From assembly GCF_003254665.1 (NCBI RefSeq), contig NZ_QHGY01000001.1, forward strand, positions 310,001 to 374,000: a DNA stretch of 64,000 nucleotides, read 5' to 3'. Of the stretch, positions 63,346-64,000 are shown piece by piece. Position 1 is the stretch's first letter. Each line of letters begins with the position of its first letter. The translations under genes were made by a program, and so were the position numbers. The notes beneath the pieces are model-generated. The model was not told where the DNA came from. It saw nothing but the letters and a program-made list of their open reading frames with translations, and searched no databases. Origin of the DNA: Billgrantia lactosivorans (lineage in GTDB: Bacteria > Pseudomonadota > Gammaproteobacteria > Pseudomonadales > Halomonadaceae).

Positions 63346-64000
63346 ATGCCGCGCATCCCCGACCACTTGACCGGCCCCGGCCCCAGCAACCCCTTCCCCG
63401 GCATCAAGGTGCTGGAGCGACGCCTCGGCCGGGAGATCCCTCATCGCCTGGGCTCCAACGAAGGCCTCGACATGCCCCACCGGGCGCTGCGCGAGCGCTT
63501 CGGCGACGCCATGGTGGAGCATGTCTACTGCTACGGCGACGCCGAGGCGCTGGGCGTACGCCAGTGGCTGGCCGCCCTCTATGGCGTGCCGCTCGAGGCC
63601 ACGCTGGTGGACGCGGGCGCCGACAGCCTGATCGCGCTGGCGCTGCGCATGGTGGCAACGCCCGGTTGCACGGTGGTCAGCGCCGGCGGCACCTACCCCA
63701 CCTTCGGCTATTTCGCCCAGGGTCAGGGCTGCCGTCTGATCGAGCGTCCTTATCGCGAGGCACCGGGCCTGCTCGCCCCCGACCTCGAGGCGCTGCTGGC
63801 CAGCGCCCACGAGCACGCCGCCCGGCTGGTCTACGTCGCCAATCCCGACAACCCCAGCGGCCACCTGCATGGCGACGACGAGATCCGCCGGCTGCGCGCC
63901 GAGCTCCCCGAGGATTGCTGGCTGCTGCTCGACGAGGCCTATCACGACTTCCGCGACGATGCCCGCTCCGCCTACGGCCGCGAGGTGCTGCCCGGAGTCA
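63346..64000 (+). CDS. Class I/II (HisC-like) aminotransferase, N-terminal part (partial)
   Basis: The window ends after 218 codons without a stop. The pyridoxal phosphate fold is visible: LGSNEGLDMPHRALRERFGDA at the N-terminus (in parts), YGDAEALGVRQWLAALYG, the ANPDNPSG motif that binds the cofactor ring, and LLLDEAYHDF. The catalytic lysine lies beyond the edge. The arrangement is that of histidinol-phosphate-type aminotransferases, but here in a catabolic operon. It may aminate the 2-oxo acid made by the preceding FAD enzyme. Confidence 0.85.
   Translation, partial: MPRIPDHLTGPGPSNPFPGIKVLERRLGREIPHRLGSNEGLDMPHRALRERFGDAMVEHVYCYGDAEALGVRQWLAALYGVPLEATLVDAGADSLIALALRMVATPGCTVVSAGGTYPTFGYFAQGQGCRLIERPYREAPGLLAPDLEALLASAHEHAARLVYVANPDNPSGHLHGDDEIRRLRAELPEDCWLLLDEAYHDFRDDARSAYGREVLPGV

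Overview
This 64 kb window is gene-dense, high-GC chromosomal DNA from a gammaproteobacterium, most likely a Halomonas-like member of the Halomonadaceae. The order tRNA(Pro-Arg-His-His)-tig-clpP-clpX-lon-hupB-ppiD, with folD, cysS, glnS, ppiB and lpxH close by, is the arrangement known from Pseudomonas and its relatives. A four-gene YehZYXW-type osmoprotectant ABC transporter and a very acidic secreted-type protein suit a salt-tolerant organism. No prophage, insertion sequence, CRISPR array or rRNA operon was seen. All assignments come from reading the sequence; nothing was searched against a database.

Layout. (1) 1-10055: a beta-oxidation-like catabolic island. A minus-strand operon (acyl-CoA dehydrogenase, AMP-dependent acyl-CoA ligase, hotdog thioesterase, multi-pass permease) diverges from a plus-strand group (3-hydroxyacyl-CoA dehydrogenase, thiolase, IclR regulator). 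An enoyl-CoA hydratase with a decayed dehydrogenase half and the tail of an upstream membrane protein lie at the left edge. (2) 10153-13605: an MCE/Mla-type lipid ABC transporter. (3) 13696-21782: a CsiR-like GntR regulator, an orphan ribbon-helix-helix protein, 5-oxoprolinase genes pxpABC, a VOC protein, a LysR regulator and a DctPQM TRAP transporter. (4) 21787-27550: a branched-chain 2-oxoacid dehydrogenase operon (E1alpha, E1beta, E2) whose last gene is a Ser/Thr protein kinase-like protein. (5) 28033-29886: a large acidic beta-repeat protein. (6) 29920-33693: the YehZYXW osmoprotectant importer.

(7) 33787-49097: mostly housekeeping genes (DUF1853, cysS, glnS, ppiB, lpxH, a COG0523 GTPase behind a Zur-like box, ppiD, hupB, lon, clpX, clpP, tig), then four tRNA genes (49377-49821). 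Two sigma32-like promoters, upstream of tig and of lon, would tie the protein quality-control genes to heat shock. (8) 50031-55764: folD, luxS-mtnN (S-adenosylhomocysteine recycling and AI-2), pyrC, a small membrane protein, a DadA-like amino acid dehydrogenase and a TerB-like protein. (9) 55858-64000: a GntR-FCD regulator divergent from a peptide-type ABC importer (DppA, B, C and a fused DF ATPase), followed by an FAD-linked D-2-hydroxyacid dehydrogenase and an aminotransferase cut by the window edge.

The most striking observation is the kinase-like gene translationally coupled to the branched-chain 2-oxoacid dehydrogenase genes, in the place where Pseudomonas carries E3 (lpdV). The E1alpha of this operon keeps the serine loop that is phosphorylated in the mitochondrial enzyme. 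Together these suggest a bacterial counterpart of BCKDH kinase control, which is an inference that can be tested.
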